From Variovorax paradoxus (GTDB lineage Bacteria; Pseudomonadota; Gammaproteobacteria; Burkholderiales; Burkholderiaceae_C), in contig NZ_JXQQ01000048.1 in the NCBI RefSeq assembly GCF_000834655.1, positions 62,001 to 126,000 on the forward strand: DNA of 64,000 nt, read 5' to 3'. The notes under the pieces were generated by a model. That model saw nothing but the letters and a program-made list of their open reading frames with translations, had not been told where the DNA came from and did no database searches. The translations under genes and the position numbers were made by a program. Position 1 is the first letter of the stretch. Every line of letters starts with the position of its first letter. This document shows positions 16,652 through 24,366 of the stretch, piece after piece.

Positions 16652-17862
16652 GATTTCCACCGCGCGCAGCGGCTCTCTGCCTTCGTCGTCCATGCGGCCT
16701 CGCCGCGGATCGGCTCGACCACCTTGTAGTAGTCCCACGGCTCTTTCGATTCGTCGGGCGTCTTCACCTGCATCAGCTGCATGTCGTGGACCATGAGGCC
16801 GTCGTCGCGCAGCCACCCGCCCTTGACGAACATGTCGTTGAACTTCGCCTTGCGCAACTGCGCCATCACCTTGTCGGCATCGTCGCTGCCCGCGGCCTTC
16901 ACGGCCTGCAGGTACTGCAGCGCGGCCGAATAGTCGCCGGCATGGAAGGAGGAGGGCATGCGCTTGTGCTTGTCGAAGAAGCGGCGCGCCCAGGTGCGCG
17001 CCTCGGGGCTCTGGTTCCAGTACCAGCTGTCGGTGAGGTACATGCCCTGCGATGTCTTCAGGCCCAGCGCATGCACGTCGTTGATGGTGATGATCATGCC
17101 GGCCAGCTTCATGTTCTTGCTGATGCCGAATTCGGCCGCCGATTTGATCGCGTTCACCGTGTCGCCGCCCGCGTTGGCGAGCGCCAGCACCTGTGCCTTC
17201 GAACCCTGCGCCTGCAGCATGAACGAAGAGAAATCGCTCGCGCCCAGCGGGTGCTTGACCGACCCCGCCACCGTGCCGCCGCTGGCATTGATGATCTTGG
17301 CCGCATCGGTCTGCAGCGCGGCGCCGAAGGCGTAGTCGGCGGTCACGAAGTACCAGCTCTTGCCGCCCGCCTTGACCACCGCGCTCGCGGTGCCGCGCGC
17401 CATGGCCACCGTGTCGTAGGCGTAGTGCACCGTGTAGGGCGAGCAGTATTCGTTGGTGAGGCTCGACGCGCCGGAGCCGACCACGAAATACGGCTTCTTC
17501 TTGTCGGCCGCCACGCCCGCCATGGCGATGGCTGCGCCGGAGTTGACGCCCGCGATCAGCATGTCGACCTTCTGCACATCGAACCACTCGCGCGCCTTGG
17601 CAGCCGCGATGTCGGGCTTGTTCTGGTGGTCGGCCGTGACCAGCTCGATCTTCTTGCCGTCGATCGCGCCGCCCATGTCGGCGATGGCCATGCGGATGGC
17701 TTCCGCGCCGGCCGGGCCGTCGTAGTCGCGGTAGATGCCCGACATGTCGCTGATGAAGCCGATGCGGATGGTGTCGTCGGACACTTGCGCGAAGGAGCCG
17801 GTGGTGGCGAAGGCGGTGCCGAGCGCGACGGCCAGCGCGGTGCGCGAGAGGTGGGTGGTCAT
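16648..17862 (-). CDS. Branched-chain-type ABC transporter substrate-binding protein (orphan)
   Basis: The 404-residue protein has a signal peptide (LAVALGTAFATTGSFAQ, cleavage near 25) and the periplasmic type I fold of LivJ/LivK proteins, with IRIGFISDMSG, then GAEAIRMAI. It contains a pair of C-terminal Trp-rich segments and ends RCARWKS. No permease or ATPase lies in its operon, so it must borrow a transporter, perhaps the Liv set at 21824-25235, or have its own elsewhere. It lies 43 bp after the BKACE gene and overlaps the dehydrogenase start by 4 bp, so the imported ligand is probably the substrate of the operon. Confidence 0.88.
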   Translation of the reverse strand: MTTHLSRTALAVALGTAFATTGSFAQVSDDTIRIGFISDMSGIYRDYDGPAGAEAIRMAIADMGGAIDGKKIELVTADHQNKPDIAAAKAREWFDVQKVDMLIAGVNSGAAIAMAGVAADKKKPYFVVGSGASSLTNEYCSPYTVHYAYDTVAMARGTASAVVKAGGKSWYFVTADYAFGAALQTDAAKIINASGGTVAGSVKHPLGASDFSSFMLQAQGSKAQVLALANAGGDTVNAIKSAAEFGISKNMKLAGMIITINDVHALGLKTSQGMYLTDSWYWNQSPEARTWARRFFDKHKRMPSSFHAGDYSAALQYLQAVKAAGSDDADKVMAQLRKAKFNDMFVKGGWLRDDGLMVHDMQLMQVKTPDESKEPWDYYKVVEPIRGEAAWTTKAESRCARWKS

Positions 17863-17905
17863 GGTCTTGTCTCCGGTCGTTGTCGTTATTCGGTGGTTCG
17901 TTCGA

Positions 17906-18829
17906 TCAGCCCAGCGCGAACTCGGGCCGCGGCGTGCCTGTGCGCGGCAGGCCCATCATCTGGCGCGCCTCGGCGGGCGTCGCAACCTCCATGTCGATCT
18001 CGCGGATCACCCGCACGATGCGCTCGGTGAGCTGTACGTTGGTGGCCAGCTCGCCCTGGCGGAAGTAGAGGTTGTCTTCAAGGCCGACGCGCGCATGCCC
18101 GCCTAAAAGCAGCGCCGCCACGTTGGCTTCGAGCTGCGAGGGGCCGATGCCGCTCACGCAGAAGATGCTGCCCTTGGGGAGCGTGTCCACCATCATCTGC
18201 AGGAAGCGCGGCGAATACGGCATCGCGTTCTGGAAGTTGCGGTGCACGTTCATCACCAGGTTGATGAAGTAGGGCTCTTCGTCGTGGCCCTCGCCGATCA
18301 GCGTGGTCGTGTCCTGCAGGATGTGCGTGGGGCTGAACACCTCCCACTCGGGCTTGATGCCGCGCGCCTTCATGCCGGCGGCCAGTTCGCGGCCCTTGGT
18401 GATCGGCGTGTCCATCAGGATCTGCTTGCCCTCGAAGCTCAGGTTGAGCGTGGTCGCATCCAGCGTGCACATCTCGGCGCCGGCGTCCATGCCCTTGATG
18501 CGCTCTTCCCAGGCGATCTCCCAGCGGTCGCCAGCCAGCGGCTTGACCATGTCGCCGTGCACGCCGCCGCCGGTGGAGTTGTTGATGACGATGTCGCTGC
18601 CGCCCGCGCGGATGCGGCTGTTGATGTCGCGGTACACATCGGCGTTGCAGGTGGCGCCGTCGTCGGGCCGCCGCGCGTGGATGGCCACCACGCTCGCGCC
18701 GGCGTTCCAGCAGCGCAGCACGTCGGCGGCAATCTCGGCGGGCTGGGTGGGCAGATGCGGGTTCTGCGACTTGTGCGCCATGCCGCCGGTCGGGGCGATG
18801 GTCACGATCACTTTGCGCTTGGACGACAT
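17906..18829 (-). CDS. Beta-keto acid cleavage enzyme (BKACE, DUF849)
   Basis: The 307-residue TIM-barrel protein shows BKACE landmarks: IVTIAPTGGMAHKSQNPHLPTQ near the N-terminus, IHARRPDDG with metal-binding His near 49-57, NNSTGGG, and a C-terminal GGHARVGLEDNLY with the Glu/Arg pair. BKACE enzymes react a beta-keto acid with acetyl-CoA to give acetoacetate and a new acyl-CoA. In the carnitine pathway the partner is a free-acid dehydrogenase like the one two genes downstream. It is the first gene of the operon and is divergent from the Crp-type regulator across 125 bp. The exact keto acid cannot be read from the sequence. Confidence 0.88.
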   Translation of the reverse strand: MSSKRKVIVTIAPTGGMAHKSQNPHLPTQPAEIAADVLRCWNAGASVVAIHARRPDDGATCNADVYRDINSRIRAGGSDIVINNSTGGGVHGDMVKPLAGDRWEIAWEERIKGMDAGAEMCTLDATTLNLSFEGKQILMDTPITKGRELAAGMKARGIKPEWEVFSPTHILQDTTTLIGEGHDEEPYFINLVMNVHRNFQNAMPYSPRFLQMMVDTLPKGSIFCVSGIGPSQLEANVAALLLGGHARVGLEDNLYFRQGELATNVQLTERIVRVIREIDMEVATPAEARQMMGLPRTGTPRPEFALG

Positions 18830-18954
18830 GGCGTTTTCCTGGTGTCTTGCATGAGGGGCGCGCTATTATTTTTGGCGGCGAAGGCACACTCAGTCATCGC
18901 GACGACATTTGGGCTCAGGGTTTACGCACCCGTGCCTCCAGGAGCTTTCAATCC

Positions 18955-19668
18955 ATGCCCACCAAGAAGGCGGAGCCGGCCATCACAGCGGCATCGCTGA
19001 CCATTGCGCAACTGCTGCAAGGCTCTGCCTGGTTCCCGCTGCTCGACGCGGGCGCGCGCGATCGCGTGCTCGACGAGATGCGCGAGGTCGACGTGGCCGC
19101 CGGCGCCGCGCTGTGCCGGCGCGGCGACACGCCGCTGCATTGGTACGGCACGCTCGAGGGGCTCCTCAAGTGGTCGATCACCTCCAGCGACGGACGCTCG
19201 GTGACTCTTGGCGGGCTATCGGTGGGCAGCTGGTTCGGCGAGGGCACGCTGCTGCGCGCGGTGCCGCGCTCGGCCGACATCATCGCGTTGCGCGCGAGCC
19301 GCGTGGCACGGCTCCCGCTGGAGACCTTCGAGTGGCTGCACCGCACGCAGCGCGGCTTCGATCATTTCTTGCTGCAGCAGATCAACGAGCGGTTGCACTG
19401 GTTCATGGGCAACTACGCGGCGCACCGGCTGCTCGATGCGGACAGCCAGGTGGCGCGCGCGCTGGCCGGCCTCTTCCACCCATGGCTGCATCCGGGGAGC
19501 GAGCCGCATCTGCAGACTTCGCAGGAAGAGATCGCGAACCTCGCCGGGGTGTCGCGGCAGCGCTGCAATGCGGCACTGAACCGGTTGAAGGAGGCGGGGT
19601 TCCTGCGCATCGAGTACGGGGGCATCACCGTGATCGATCTGGAAGGGCTGCGGCGGTTCATCGAATAG
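18955..19668 (+). CDS. Crp/Fnr-family regulator
   Basis: The 237-residue protein has a cyclic-nucleotide-binding-like beta barrel (GAALCRRGDTPLHWYGTLEGLLKW, near 45-68) and a C-terminal winged helix with TSQEEIANLAGVSRQRCNAALNRL near 189-212. It lacks the N-terminal Cys cluster of Fnr. The GSWFGEGTLL motif resembles the phosphate-binding cassette but ends in PRSAD, where cAMP-binding members have R[ST]A, so a nucleotide or small-ligand role is open. The ATG at 18955 follows an AGGAG ribosome site 11 bp upstream; longer frames are less likely. The divergent BKACE operon is its probable target. Confidence 0.88.
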   Translation: MPTKKAEPAITAASLTIAQLLQGSAWFPLLDAGARDRVLDEMREVDVAAGAALCRRGDTPLHWYGTLEGLLKWSITSSDGRSVTLGGLSVGSWFGEGTLLRAVPRSADIIALRASRVARLPLETFEWLHRTQRGFDHFLLQQINERLHWFMGNYAAHRLLDADSQVARALAGLFHPWLHPGSEPHLQTSQEEIANLAGVSRQRCNAALNRLKEAGFLRIEYGGITVIDLEGLRRFIE

Positions 19669-19697
19669 GCAGCAGCCCGGGCGCCCTCACCGAACCT

Positions 19698-19922
19698 TCA
19701 TTGCGGCTTCTTCGCCTCCTCGGCCAGCCGCTTGCGGTATTCGGTGGTCGTCACGCCTCCGAACCCCCAGTCATCGGTATCGATCTCCTCGATCACGATG
19801 TGCGTCCACTCCGGCGGCTTCTTCAGCACGCGTTCCAGCACCTCGGTGAACTCCGCGATGACCTGGGTCTTCTGCTCGCGCGTGACGCCGTCGCGGGTGA
19901 TCTTCAGGTTGACGAAAGGCAT
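19698..19922 (-). CDS. 4-oxalocrotonate tautomerase-like protein
   Basis: The 74-residue protein starts Met-Pro-Phe-Val, so Pro1 would be exposed after Met removal, the catalytic base of the tautomerase superfamily. PEWTHIVIEEID follows, as in the longer DUF1904/4-OT-like proteins, and the WGFGG near the end is typical of such small members. The length is slightly more than that of 4-oxalocrotonate tautomerase (62 residues). It lies 38 bp after the SDR gene and probably shares its transcript. Substrate unknown. Confidence 0.82.
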   Translation of the reverse strand: MPFVNLKITRDGVTREQKTQVIAEFTEVLERVLKKPPEWTHIVIEEIDTDDWGFGGVTTTEYRKRLAEEAKKPQ

Positions 19923-19960
19923 GATGTGCTCCTTGGCTGTGGTGTGAACGAACGGGGCGA

Positions 19961-20701
19961 TTACCAGGTGCCGGCGCTCGCGCCGCCGTCCACCGCCAGC
20001 ACCACGCCCGAGGTGAAGCCGGCGCCGGTGAGGTAGAGCACCGCATCGGCGATCTCGCGCACGGTCGCGATACGGCCGGCGGGCGCCAGGGCGCTCAGGA
20101 AGCCGTGGTTCTCGGACGGGTGCATCGGCGTATCGACGATGCCGGGCGCCACCGCATTCACCTGGATGTTGTGCGGCGAGAGCTCCAGCGCCAGCGCGCG
20201 CGTCGCGGCGTTGATGCCGCCCTTGACCAGCACCGGCACCAGGGCCGGCACCTTCAGGTTCGGCTGCAGCGCGATGCCCGCGGTGATGTTCACGATGTGG
20301 CCCTTGCGGCGCGGAATCATGTGCTTCGCGGCGGCCTGCGAGGCGTAGACGAAGCCCTTGAGGTTGGTCACGACCAGCTGGTCCAGCTCTTCCTCGGTGT
20401 AGTCGACGAAAGGCTTGGCGTTGAAGATGCCGGCGTTGTTGATGAGCACGTCGACCTGGCCGAAGCGCTCCACGGCGCGGGCGATGAGCCGCTCTGCGGT
20501 GTCGCGCTTGCCGATGTCGCCCGCGACGCCGAGAAAGCGTGCGGGGTTGCCCAGTTGTTTGGCGGCGGCTGCGAGCCGCTCGTCGGTGCGCGCATTGGCG
20601 ACCACGTTGAAGCCGCGCTCCAGGTAAGCCTGCGCGAGGCCGAGGCCAATGCCGCTCGATGCGCCGGTGATGACGACGGTGGATGAGTTGCTGTCTTGCA
20701 T
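19961..20701 (-). CDS. Short-chain dehydrogenase-like protein lacking the YxxxK tyrosine
   Basis: The 246-residue SDR has the cofactor motif TGASSGIG at 12-19, NNAG at 88-91, Asn113 of the catalytic tetrad and PGIVDTP at 186-192. In the catalytic region, IVNITAGIAL then VPALVPVLVKGG, Lys160 is present, but the position four residues earlier is Pro, and residues 139-160 contain neither Tyr nor Ser. So the canonical Ser-Tyr-Lys set is incomplete. Either it uses another acid/base, or it binds ligands without normal catalysis. It is divergent from a LysR gene and followed by the tautomerase gene. No frameshift is evident. Confidence 0.85.
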   Translation of the reverse strand: MQDSNSSTVVITGASSGIGLGLAQAYLERGFNVVANARTDERLAAAAKQLGNPARFLGVAGDIGKRDTAERLIARAVERFGQVDVLINNAGIFNAKPFVDYTEEELDQLVVTNLKGFVYASQAAAKHMIPRRKGHIVNITAGIALQPNLKVPALVPVLVKGGINAATRALALELSPHNIQVNAVAPGIVDTPMHPSENHGFLSALAPAGRIATVREIADAVLYLTGAGFTSGVVLAVDGGASAGTW

Positions 20702-20784
20702 GTCGGTTCTCCAGAAGTTGATGACGGTGAGGAGAACTGTATTGATGACACGACGATAGATAAATCACTAGACTCGCACTTCAC

Positions 20785-20804
20785 TTGATACGCGAGGTAA
20801 TCAA
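20785..20804. promoter_or_regulatory. Inverted repeat ttgat-N10-atcaa before LysR gene
   Basis: The arms at 20785-20789 and 20800-20804 lie just before the LysR start at 20808, in the 106-bp gap shared with the divergent SDR gene. The position suits an autoregulatory operator. Only the symmetry is seen; binding is inferred. Confidence 0.35.
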
Positions 20805-20807
20805 TTT

Positions 20808-21719
20808 ATGCAGCGGCAGTTCGGCGACATCCTCCTCGGCAGCATCGAACTCTTTTGCCTCGCGGCGGAGACGGGCGGCTTCACCTCGGCAGCGCTTGCC
20901 GCGGGCGTGACGCCCGCTGCGGTGAGCCGCTCGATCTCGCGGCTCGAAAAGCGGCTGGGGCTTCGCCTGTTTGTGCGCACCACGCGCAGCGTGCGGCTCA
21001 CCGACGCGGGCCGTTCCTACTTCGTCCAGTGCCACCAGGCGCTCGCGCAACTCGCCGAAGCCGAGCGCGAAGTGATGGGCCAGCAGGCCAAGCCCTCGGG
21101 CACGCTGCGCATCAGCGTGCCGACCACGTATGGCCATCACCGCATCCTGCCGATGCTGCCGGCTTTCCGAGAGCGCTATCCCGACATCCGGCTGCATGTG
21201 CACCTGAGCAACCGCAACATCGATTTCGTGGAGGAGGGCTACGACATGGCCGTGCGCGTGCGCGCCCAGCCCGACTCCACGCTGATCGCGCGGCACCTGG
21301 AGGACGCGGCGCTCGTCGTCGTCGCAACCCGCAAGTACCTGAAGAAGGCCGGCACGCCCCGCACGCCGGACGACCTGGCGGCGCACGAGTGCATCCAGTT
21401 CGAGCTGCCCAGCAGCGGCAGGCGCATCTCGTGGCTTTTCAAGGAAGACGGCAAGGACCGCGAGGTCTTCGGGGACAGCGCCTACAGCTGCTCCGACGAC
21501 GTGCTCGGGGGCGTCACGCTCGCCAGGAGCGACGCCGGGTTGTTCCAGACCTATCGCTTCGTGGTGGAGAAGGAGATCGCCGACGGCACGCTCGTCGAGG
21601 TGCTCAGGCCGTTCGCGGGCCGCTCGCGGCCCTACACGCTGCTGTACCCGGACGGGCGGCATGTGCCGTTGCGCATGCGGGTGTTCATCGATTTCCTGAT
21701 GGCGCAGCGGGCTGCGTGA
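20808..21719 (+). CDS. LysR-family regulator (CrgA/AaeR-like group)
   Basis: The 303-residue protein has the N-terminal helix-turn-helix GGFTSAALAAGVTPAAVSRSISRLEKRLGLRLF with RTTRSVRLTDAG after it, a pattern of the large LysR group that includes CrgA and AaeR. The C-terminal domain has the usual two alpha/beta lobes (SGTLRISVPTTYG). Divergent orientation suggests control of the SDR-tautomerase pair. A repeat element follows its stop. Confidence 0.9.
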   Translation: MQRQFGDILLGSIELFCLAAETGGFTSAALAAGVTPAAVSRSISRLEKRLGLRLFVRTTRSVRLTDAGRSYFVQCHQALAQLAEAEREVMGQQAKPSGTLRISVPTTYGHHRILPMLPAFRERYPDIRLHVHLSNRNIDFVEEGYDMAVRVRAQPDSTLIARHLEDAALVVVATRKYLKKAGTPRTPDDLAAHECIQFELPSSGRRISWLFKEDGKDREVFGDSAYSCSDDVLGGVTLARSDAGLFQTYRFVVEKEIADGTLVEVLRPFAGRSRPYTLLYPDGRHVPLRMRVFIDFLMAQRAA

Positions 21720-21729
21720 TCCCGACAAG

Positions 21730-21789
21730 CCGTTCGCGCTGAGCTTGCCGAAGGCTCGCGCGGCGCCTGGACAAGCTCAGCGTGGACGG
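21730..21789. repeat. Inverted intergenic repeat of the ctgagctt type, copy A
   Basis: The left arm at 21730-21754 reads ccgttcgcgctgagcttgcc plus gaagg; the right arm at 21771-21789 is a partial reverse complement (acaagctcagcg...). The sequence resembles a second copy at 25290-25359 and is a type of short palindromic repeat often seen between genes in proteobacteria. It sits between the LysR stop and the convergent livF stop, so it may also help termination. Nothing else is seen between 21720 and 21823. Confidence 0.6.
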
Positions 21790-21823
21790 TGTGTCGTCTT
21801 CCAGGCCTCGGAAAAAACGGCGG

Positions 21824-22525
21824 TCAGACGCCCAGCAATTCCTCGAGTGCCTGCGGCTCTGCCAGCAGGTCGGCCGACGCTCCATGCCGCACGATCTGCC
21901 CTTTCTCCATCACCACCGCGAGGTCGGTGTGCGCGAGCACCTTGCGGTAGTCGCGGTCCACGATCAGCGTGGCGATGCCGGTGCTGCGGATCTCGCCGAT
22001 CACGCGCCAGATCTCGGCCACGATCAGCGGCGCGAGGCCTTCGGTGGCCTCGTCGAGGATCAGCAGGCGCGGGTTGGTCATCAGCGCGCGGCCGATGGAA
22101 AGCATCTGCTGCTCGCCACCCGAGAGCTGCTGCCCACCATGCGACAGCCGCTCGGCCAGCCGCGGAAAAGTGGCCATCACGCGGTCGAAGGTCCAGGCGC
22201 GTTGTCCATCGACCCCCGCGCGCTCGCTCATCACGAGGTTCTCGCGCACCGAGAGGTTCGGGAAGATGCCGCGGCCTTCGGGCACGTAGCCGATCCCCAG
22301 GCGCGCCATCTTCTCGGGCGGCCAGCCGGTGACGGTGCGGCCGTCGACCTGCACCTCGCCCGAGGCGGGGCGCACGTAGCCCATCATGCTGCGGATGAGG
22401 GTGGTCTTGCCCATGCCGTTGCGCCCGAGCAGGCCGACCGACGTGGCCGTCGGGATGCCGGCATGCACGCCGCGCAGGATGTGGCTGTTGCCGTAGTAGG
22501 TGTTGAGGTCGCGGACGATCAGCAT
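21824..22525 (-). CDS. livF: LivF-type ABC transporter ATPase
   Basis: The 233-residue ATPase has Walker A GRNGMGKTT near 33-41, the signature LSGGEQQM near 138, and Walker B LLILDEATEGLAP. The N-terminal LNTYYGNSHILRGV is characteristic of LivF of branched-chain amino-acid-type transporters. It is last of the leftward liv set and starts one base beyond the livG stop. Downstream of the benzoate genes, import of benzoate or another aromatic acid is likely rather than amino-acid uptake. Confidence 0.92.
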   Translation of the reverse strand: MLIVRDLNTYYGNSHILRGVHAGIPTATSVGLLGRNGMGKTTLIRSMMGYVRPASGEVQVDGRTVTGWPPEKMARLGIGYVPEGRGIFPNLSVRENLVMSERAGVDGQRAWTFDRVMATFPRLAERLSHGGQQLSGGEQQMLSIGRALMTNPRLLILDEATEGLAPLIVAEIWRVIGEIRSTGIATLIVDRDYRKVLAHTDLAVVMEKGQIVRHGASADLLAEPQALEELLGV

Positions 22526-22526
22526 G

Positions 22527-23273
22527 TCAGTGGTCTTCTCCGAGGTAGGCGGTGCGCACTTCGGGGTTTTCGCGGATCGAGGTCGGATCGCCGGTGGCGA
22601 TGACGGTGCCGTTCACCATCACCGTGATGCGGTCGGCGATGCGGAAGACGGCGTCCATGTCGTGCTCCACCAGGAGGATGGCGTGGGTGGCCTTCAGCCG
22701 CGCGAGCAACGTGAGCATGCGGTCGGTTTCCTCGGCGCCCATGCCGGCGAGCGGCTCGTCCAGCAGCAGCACGCGCGGCTGCGTGGCCAGGCACATCGCC
22801 ACTTCGAGCTGGCGTTGCGCGCCGTGGCTCATCGTGCCGGCGATGCGCGAGGCCTCGTTGACAAGGCCGGCCGCTTCGAGCGCCGCATCGGCGGCCGCAT
22901 TGCTCGCGGCGCAGCGCTGCGAGGCCTGCCAGATCGCCCATGGCCGGGCCGTCGCGGCCTGCGCGGCGAGCCGGCAGTTCTCGTGCACGCTGAACTCCGG
23001 AAAGATCGTCGTGCGTTGGTAGCTGCGGCCCACGCCGTCGCGCGCGCGCTTGGATTGCGCGCGCTGCGTGATGTCGATGCCGTCCAGCGCGATGCGGCCT
23101 TCGGAGGCCTCGATCTCGCCCGAGAGCATGTTGATGAGCGTGGACTTGCCCGCGCCGTTGGTGCCGATCACCGCATGCACTTCGCCGATGTGCAGGTCGA
23201 GCGTGACCGCGTTCACCGCGGTGAGGCCACCGAAGCGGCGCGTGAGGCCTTCGACGGAAAGGAGGGCGTTCAT
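22527..23273 (-). CDS. livG: LivG-type ABC transporter ATPase
   Basis: The 248-residue ATPase has RRFGGLTAVNAVTLDLHIGEVHAVIG then Walker A TNGAGKST near 39-46, a LivG-type Q-loop region, MSHGAQRQLE as its signature (an atypical form of LSGGxQQ) and Walker B VLLLDEPLAGM. It pairs with LivF as the second nucleotide-binding subunit. The start is separated from the livM stop by 142 bp containing a palindromic repeat, which might weaken coupling between them. Confidence 0.92.
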   Translation of the reverse strand: MNALLSVEGLTRRFGGLTAVNAVTLDLHIGEVHAVIGTNGAGKSTLINMLSGEIEASEGRIALDGIDITQRAQSKRARDGVGRSYQRTTIFPEFSVHENCRLAAQAATARPWAIWQASQRCAASNAAADAALEAAGLVNEASRIAGTMSHGAQRQLEVAMCLATQPRVLLLDEPLAGMGAEETDRMLTLLARLKATHAILLVEHDMDAVFRIADRITVMVNGTVIATGDPTSIRENPEVRTAYLGEDH

Positions 23274-23280
23274 GGTTTTG

Positions 23281-23397
23281 CTCCTTCCCCTTCCGGGGGA
23301 AGGTTGGGATGGGGGCGAGCGGCGCTCGTGGAGGCAGTGCTTTGGCAGAGGCCGCTTGCCCCCACCCCGGCCCTCTCCCGTGAGGGGAGGGAGAAAG
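23281..23397. repeat. Palindromic c/t-rich intergenic repeat, copy 1 (livG-livM gap)
   Basis: A hairpin (cttccccttccgggggaag, 23284-23302) is followed by a g-rich stretch. The mirror-image part at 23359-23397 contains ctctcccgtgaggggag. The left 35 bp are nearly identical to 27422-27456. Two facing hairpins in a gene gap inside an operon resemble the REP/BIME elements of other bacteria. Nothing else is seen in 23274-23415. Confidence 0.75.
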
Positions 23398-23415
23398 ACA
23401 GAAGGCGGGGAAAGC

Positions 23416-24366
23416 TCATGCAGCCTCCTTCGGCGAAATGCGCTTGACCAGCCCGATCAGCCCCTTGGGCAACCACGCCACGAACACGATGATCGCGATG
23501 CCCAGCGTGAGCTGCCAGTGGTCCGCGAGCGGCCCCATCACCGCGTGCGTCGAGAAGATCTCCTTCAGCAGCGTGAACGCGATCGCGCCGATCACCGCGC
23601 CGCGCAGATGGCCAAGGCCGCCGAGGATCACCATCAGCAGGACCTCGCCCGAGTTGTGCCAGGCCATGAGCTCTGGGTTGACCACGCCGTCGCGCGAGGC
23701 GAGCAGAAAGCCTGCGAGCCCTGCCAGCGCACCGGCCAGCACGAAGGACGCGAGCTTGTAGCCGTACACCGGGAAGCCTGCCGCGCGCATGCGCTGCTCG
23801 TTCACGCGGATGCCCGCGAGCGCCGCGCCGAAGCGCGAGCGCCGGATCAGCGCGAGCAGGCCGTAGGTGAACACCAGCGACGCGAGCACCACGTAGAACA
23901 GCACCATGCGGTTCTCCAGGTCGAGCGCGCCGAGGGCCGGGCGCACATACATGTAGATGCCGTCGCTGCCGCCGCCGATCTTGGTGTCGTGGAACACGAA
24001 GAAGGCCATCTGCGCGAAGGCCAGCGTGACCATGATGAAGTACACGCCGCGCGTGCGCAGGCTCAGCGCGCCGACGAACAGCGCATAGAGCGCCGCCGCC
24101 CCCATGGCCATCGGCAGCAGCAGCGCGAAGTTGCCGCCTTCGCTGCCCGATGCGAGCACCGTCACATAGGCGCCGATGCCGTAGAACGCCGCGTGCCCCA
24201 GGCTCACGAGGCCGGTCATGCCGACCAGCAGTTCCAGGCTCAGCGCGAAGATCGAGAGGATCATCACCTTCACGATGAAATCCGAGGCGTAGTTGCCCAT
24301 CAGCGGGCCGGCGATGCCGATGAGCACCGCGCAGGCCACGGGCAGGAGGAATGCGCCCTTCTTCAT
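23416..24366 (-). CDS. livM: LivM-type ABC transporter permease
   Basis: The 316-residue protein has eight to ten membrane segments and the LivM cytoplasmic loop (INEQRMRA-like: IRVNEQRMRAAGFPVYGYKLASFV, near 200-222), with LVGMTGLVSLGHAAFYGIGAY early, a hallmark of branched-chain-type permeases. Its start overlaps the livH stop by 4 bp (24363-24366), showing tight coupling of the two permease subunits. Confidence 0.93.
   Translation of the reverse strand: MKKGAFLLPVACAVLIGIAGPLMGNYASDFIVKVMILSIFALSLELLVGMTGLVSLGHAAFYGIGAYVTVLASGSEGGNFALLLPMAMGAAALYALFVGALSLRTRGVYFIMVTLAFAQMAFFVFHDTKIGGGSDGIYMYVRPALGALDLENRMVLFYVVLASLVFTYGLLALIRRSRFGAALAGIRVNEQRMRAAGFPVYGYKLASFVLAGALAGLAGFLLASRDGVVNPELMAWHNSGEVLLMVILGGLGHLRGAVIGAIAFTLLKEIFSTHAVMGPLADHWQLTLGIAIIVFVAWLPKGLIGLVKRISPKEAA

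Noticed and set aside
19692..20768. 356-codon frame covering the tautomerase and part of the SDR
   Set aside because: Only the last 75 codons (from 19922) look like a protein; the rest is the wrong frame of the SDR gene.
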